DNA of 5,920 bases from Clostridia bacterium. Its GTDB lineage: Bacteria > Bacillota > Clostridia > Oscillospirales > CAG-272. A program made the position numbers and the translations under genes. The notes under the pieces are model-generated. The model made no database searches. It was not told the DNA's origin and saw nothing but the letters and a program-made list of their open reading frames with translations. Within the stretch, counting starts at the first letter, position 1; every line of letters begins with the position of its first letter. Positions 4,057-5,920 of this stretch are shown one piece after another. The stretch lies in contig JAFQWT010000134.1 in assembly GCA_017407375.1 (NCBI GenBank), positions 1 through 5,920 on the forward strand. The letters are read 5' to 3'.

Positions 4057-5920
4057 ATGGAAAAGAAGTACGATTTTAAGCTGGATCTTTTGCAGGTGCA
4101 CAAGCGTGGGATCCGCCGCCAAGACCTTACGCCCAAGGACACCGAGTACGAGCTGAAAAACGGTCTCACACTAGTGCTTCCCGAGTACGATGAGGACGAC
4201 GTGATCCTTACCGCCGCCAAAGACTTCATCGATTACCTCTTTGTCTCGCAGGGCGTGTCCGCGATGCTTCGGCGTGAGGTGGTGGGGACGGACTGCCTTG
4301 TCATTTCCCTGAACCAAGACCTTGGCGAGGCCTCGGGCTATATGGGCTACCGTCTGACAACGACGGCCGCGGGCATCACGCTGGAGGGCTATGACGTACG
4401 CGGCGTGGCGCAAGGTCTTTACGCGCTTGAGGATATGATGAATCTGCGGCGCGCGCCCTTCGTCTCGCACGGCGTTGTGGCGCGGCGCGCGCTCTTCCGC
4501 AAGCGCTCCACGAATTCCCCCTTCGGTATGCTGGAATACAACGATGCGGCGCTTTCTTTGATCGCGCATTACGGCATGGACACCATTGCCCTTTGGATCA
4601 ACAACCCCTTTACGACGCAAAGGGGCGACTACATCGATATGCGACTGATGTCCGAGCGGGCGGCAAAATACGGCCTTGACGTTGGCGTGCTGATGCGTGC
4701 CCCGCACGACAGGCACCCCTCCGACCCCGGGGCGCAGGAATATTACGATGCGATGTACGGTGACCTTCTCACGGCGTGCCCCCGCATCAAATACATCGGG
4801 CTTGTGGGCGAGACCACGCACTTCAAAAGCCACGATCCCGCGGTGCGCGCCACGCCCTCGGTGGACGGCATTCCGACGGGTGTGCCGACGCCCGGCTGGT
4901 GGCCCTGCAACGACTACCCCGACTGGATCCGCATGATCCAGCGCTCGGTCAGAAAATATTCCGACACCGCCGTGGTCTCGTTCAGCTCCTACAACTGGGG
5001 CTTTGCTCCCGAGGCCGAGCGCGTGAAGCTCATCGAGAATCTCCCCGACGGTATCATTATGGAGGCCACCTGGGATATGTTCCAAAGGCGCCGCATCGGT
5101 GACTCGGTCAGCACGGTACCCGACTACTCGCTCTCCTTTGTCGGCCCCGGCGATTACTTCAAGAGCGAGGCAATCGCCGTTAAGAAGCACGGCGGCATCC
5201 GCCTCTCCGCCAACGCACAATCCTCGGGGCGCACCTGGGACTTTGGTGTGGTACCCTATGAGCCGATGCCGGGACAATGGATCAAGCGTTACGAGGCAAT
5301 GCAGAAGGCCCACGAGGAATGGGGGCTTGACTGTGTCGGTGAAAACATTCACTACGGCTTCTATCCCTCCTTTATTATGGACATCGAGAAGGAGGCCTTC
5401 TTCACGAACGGCCGGCCGCTCGGAGAGATGCTTTCCCTTGTGCTTTTGCGCGATTTTGAAGAGAACGCCGATCGCGTGAAGGCGGCGTGCGATCTCCTTG
5501 ACGAGGCGATCACGCATTACGTACCGACCAACGAGGACCAGTATTCGGCTTATCGCATCGGCCCAGCCTATCCCCTCATCTTTGACCCGCACACCGGAAA
5601 GCGCGCGGCGAGAAACAAGGCGATGTTCGGCAATGCGATCTGGCGCGCGGCGTACATTCCCGACGTAGGCGGTCAGAATTCCCCCTCGGGCGTGCGCTTC
5701 TACGACGAGCTGCGCGAGGGCGAGATCATGCGCGATCTTCTCCTGCGTGCGCTGGAGATCTTGAAGGCCTGCCCTGCCCCCAACGAAAAGCTGAAGAAGC
5801 TCACCGTCCTTGTGGAATTCATCTACCGCTCGGTCCTGACGGCGCTTGCCAACACGGAGATGCACCTGCTCCGCTCGCGCTTCTTAATTGCGAGGACACG
5901 CGAGGAGGCCGACGAGCTTC
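4057..5920 (+). CDS. Large putative glycoside-hydrolase-like protein, C terminus outside window
   Basis: This reading frame runs 621 residues with no stop to the window end. I do not recognise the exact family. Residues about 30-135 look like the alpha/beta accessory domain found before the barrel in GH20, GH67 and GH84 enzymes: an early strand LTLVLPEY, then GYRLTTTAAGITLEGYDVRGVAQGLYALEDMM in pieces (97-111, 112-128), which is the typical 'gitI.g.d..G...Gl.tL.dl' end of that domain. A barrel-like region follows (about 145-440) with strand ends MDTIALWIN (174-182), DVGVLMRAP, KYIGLVGE (245-252), AVVSFSSYNWG, GIIMEATWDMF (332-342) and DCVGENIHYG (425-434). Glu252, Glu336 and Glu429 are candidate active-site acids by position only. 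The rest (about 440-621) is helical. No signal peptide is present, so it is probably cytoplasmic and would act on imported oligosaccharides or glycosides. Start ATG 4057 has AAAGGG 8 bases upstream. It is co-transcribed with the creatininase gene. The protein reality is near certain; the carbohydrate role is moderate. Confidence 0.6.
   Translation, partial: MEKKYDFKLDLLQVHKRGIRRQDLTPKDTEYELKNGLTLVLPEYDEDDVILTAAKDFIDYLFVSQGVSAMLRREVVGTDCLVISLNQDLGEASGYMGYRLTTTAAGITLEGYDVRGVAQGLYALEDMMNLRRAPFVSHGVVARRALFRKRSTNSPFGMLEYNDAALSLIAHYGMDTIALWINNPFTTQRGDYIDMRLMSERAAKYGLDVGVLMRAPHDRHPSDPGAQEYYDAMYGDLLTACPRIKYIGLVGETTHFKSHDPAVRATPSVDGIPTGVPTPGWWPCNDYPDWIRMIQRSVRKYSDTAVVSFSSYNWGFAPEAERVKLIENLPDGIIMEATWDMFQRRRIGDSVSTVPDYSLSFVGPGDYFKSEAIAVKKHGGIRLSANAQSSGRTWDFGVVPYEPMPGQWIKRYEAMQKAHEEWGLDCVGENIHYGFYPSFIMDIEKEAFFTNGRPLGEMLSLVLLRDFEENADRVKAACDLLDEAITHYVPTNEDQYSAYRIGPAYPLIFDPHTGKRAARNKAMFGNAIWRAAYIPDVGGQNSPSGVRFYDELREGEIMRDLLLRALEILKACPAPNEKLKKLTVLVEFIYRSVLTALANTEMHLLRSRFLIARTREEADEL

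Noticed and set aside
4171..5865. A 564-residue open frame on the minus strand
   Set aside because: It mirrors the plus-strand hydrolase-like gene, lacks a ribosome binding site I can see, and is rich in Arg, His, Gly and Val, as expected of an antisense shadow.
1..5920. CRISPR arrays, insertion sequences, tRNA or rRNA genes, phage genes
   Set aside because: I saw no regularly spaced direct repeats, transposase-like frames, terminal inverted repeats with target duplications, cloverleaf sequences or phage genes. The tRNA-like CCACC segment at 586 is part of the T-box.

Overview
The window looks like chromosomal DNA of a fairly GC-rich Firmicute, probably a clostridial (Oscillospiraceae or Christensenellales-like) gut or anaerobic lineage. 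The reasons are a T-box leader before a tRNA-synthetase gene, strong GGAGG-type ribosome binding sites, near-consensus sigma-A promoters and a low-GC-Gram-positive style lipoprotein. The lineage is inferred from gene style only; no species-level marker is visible.

Layout. Positions 1-510 (minus) hold the N-terminal 170 residues of seryl-tRNA synthetase (serS), cut by the window edge. Its 5' leader (about 541-751, minus) is a serine T-box riboswitch with a readable UCC specifier and a T-box UGGC that matches a G discriminator base. The serS promoter lies at 757-785. A divergent promoter (826-854) drives a cyclophilin-type peptidyl-prolyl isomerase lipoprotein (882-1460, plus). This gene converges on an acyl-ACP thioesterase gene (1582-2304, minus). 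The 120-base gap between them carries a perfect 16-bp hairpin and a classic bidirectional terminator.

The thioesterase gene lies 15 bases after an AraC-family regulator gene (2320-3144, minus), and the two very likely form one operon. The regulator faces a plus-strand pair across a 116-base intergenic region: a creatininase-family amidohydrolase (3261-4022), then a large protein (4057 to beyond 5920). I read the large protein as a putative glycoside-hydrolase-like enzyme with a GH20/GH67-type accessory domain at its N terminus. The intergenic region is unusually readable. It has two near-perfect promoters that overlap head to head, so that each start site lies in or next to the other's -35 box, and a 9-bp inverted repeat that could be an operator.

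How the parts may work together: serS and the isomerase are housekeeping genes. The AraC regulator, with a cupin-like sensor domain, is the natural candidate to control the divergent creatininase/hydrolase pair, which may process an amidated or N-acylated sugar compound. Why an acyl-ACP thioesterase is co-transcribed with that regulator is unclear. The least described part of the window is the 3180-5920 module (promoter switch, creatininase with an altered metal motif, unclassified large enzyme).
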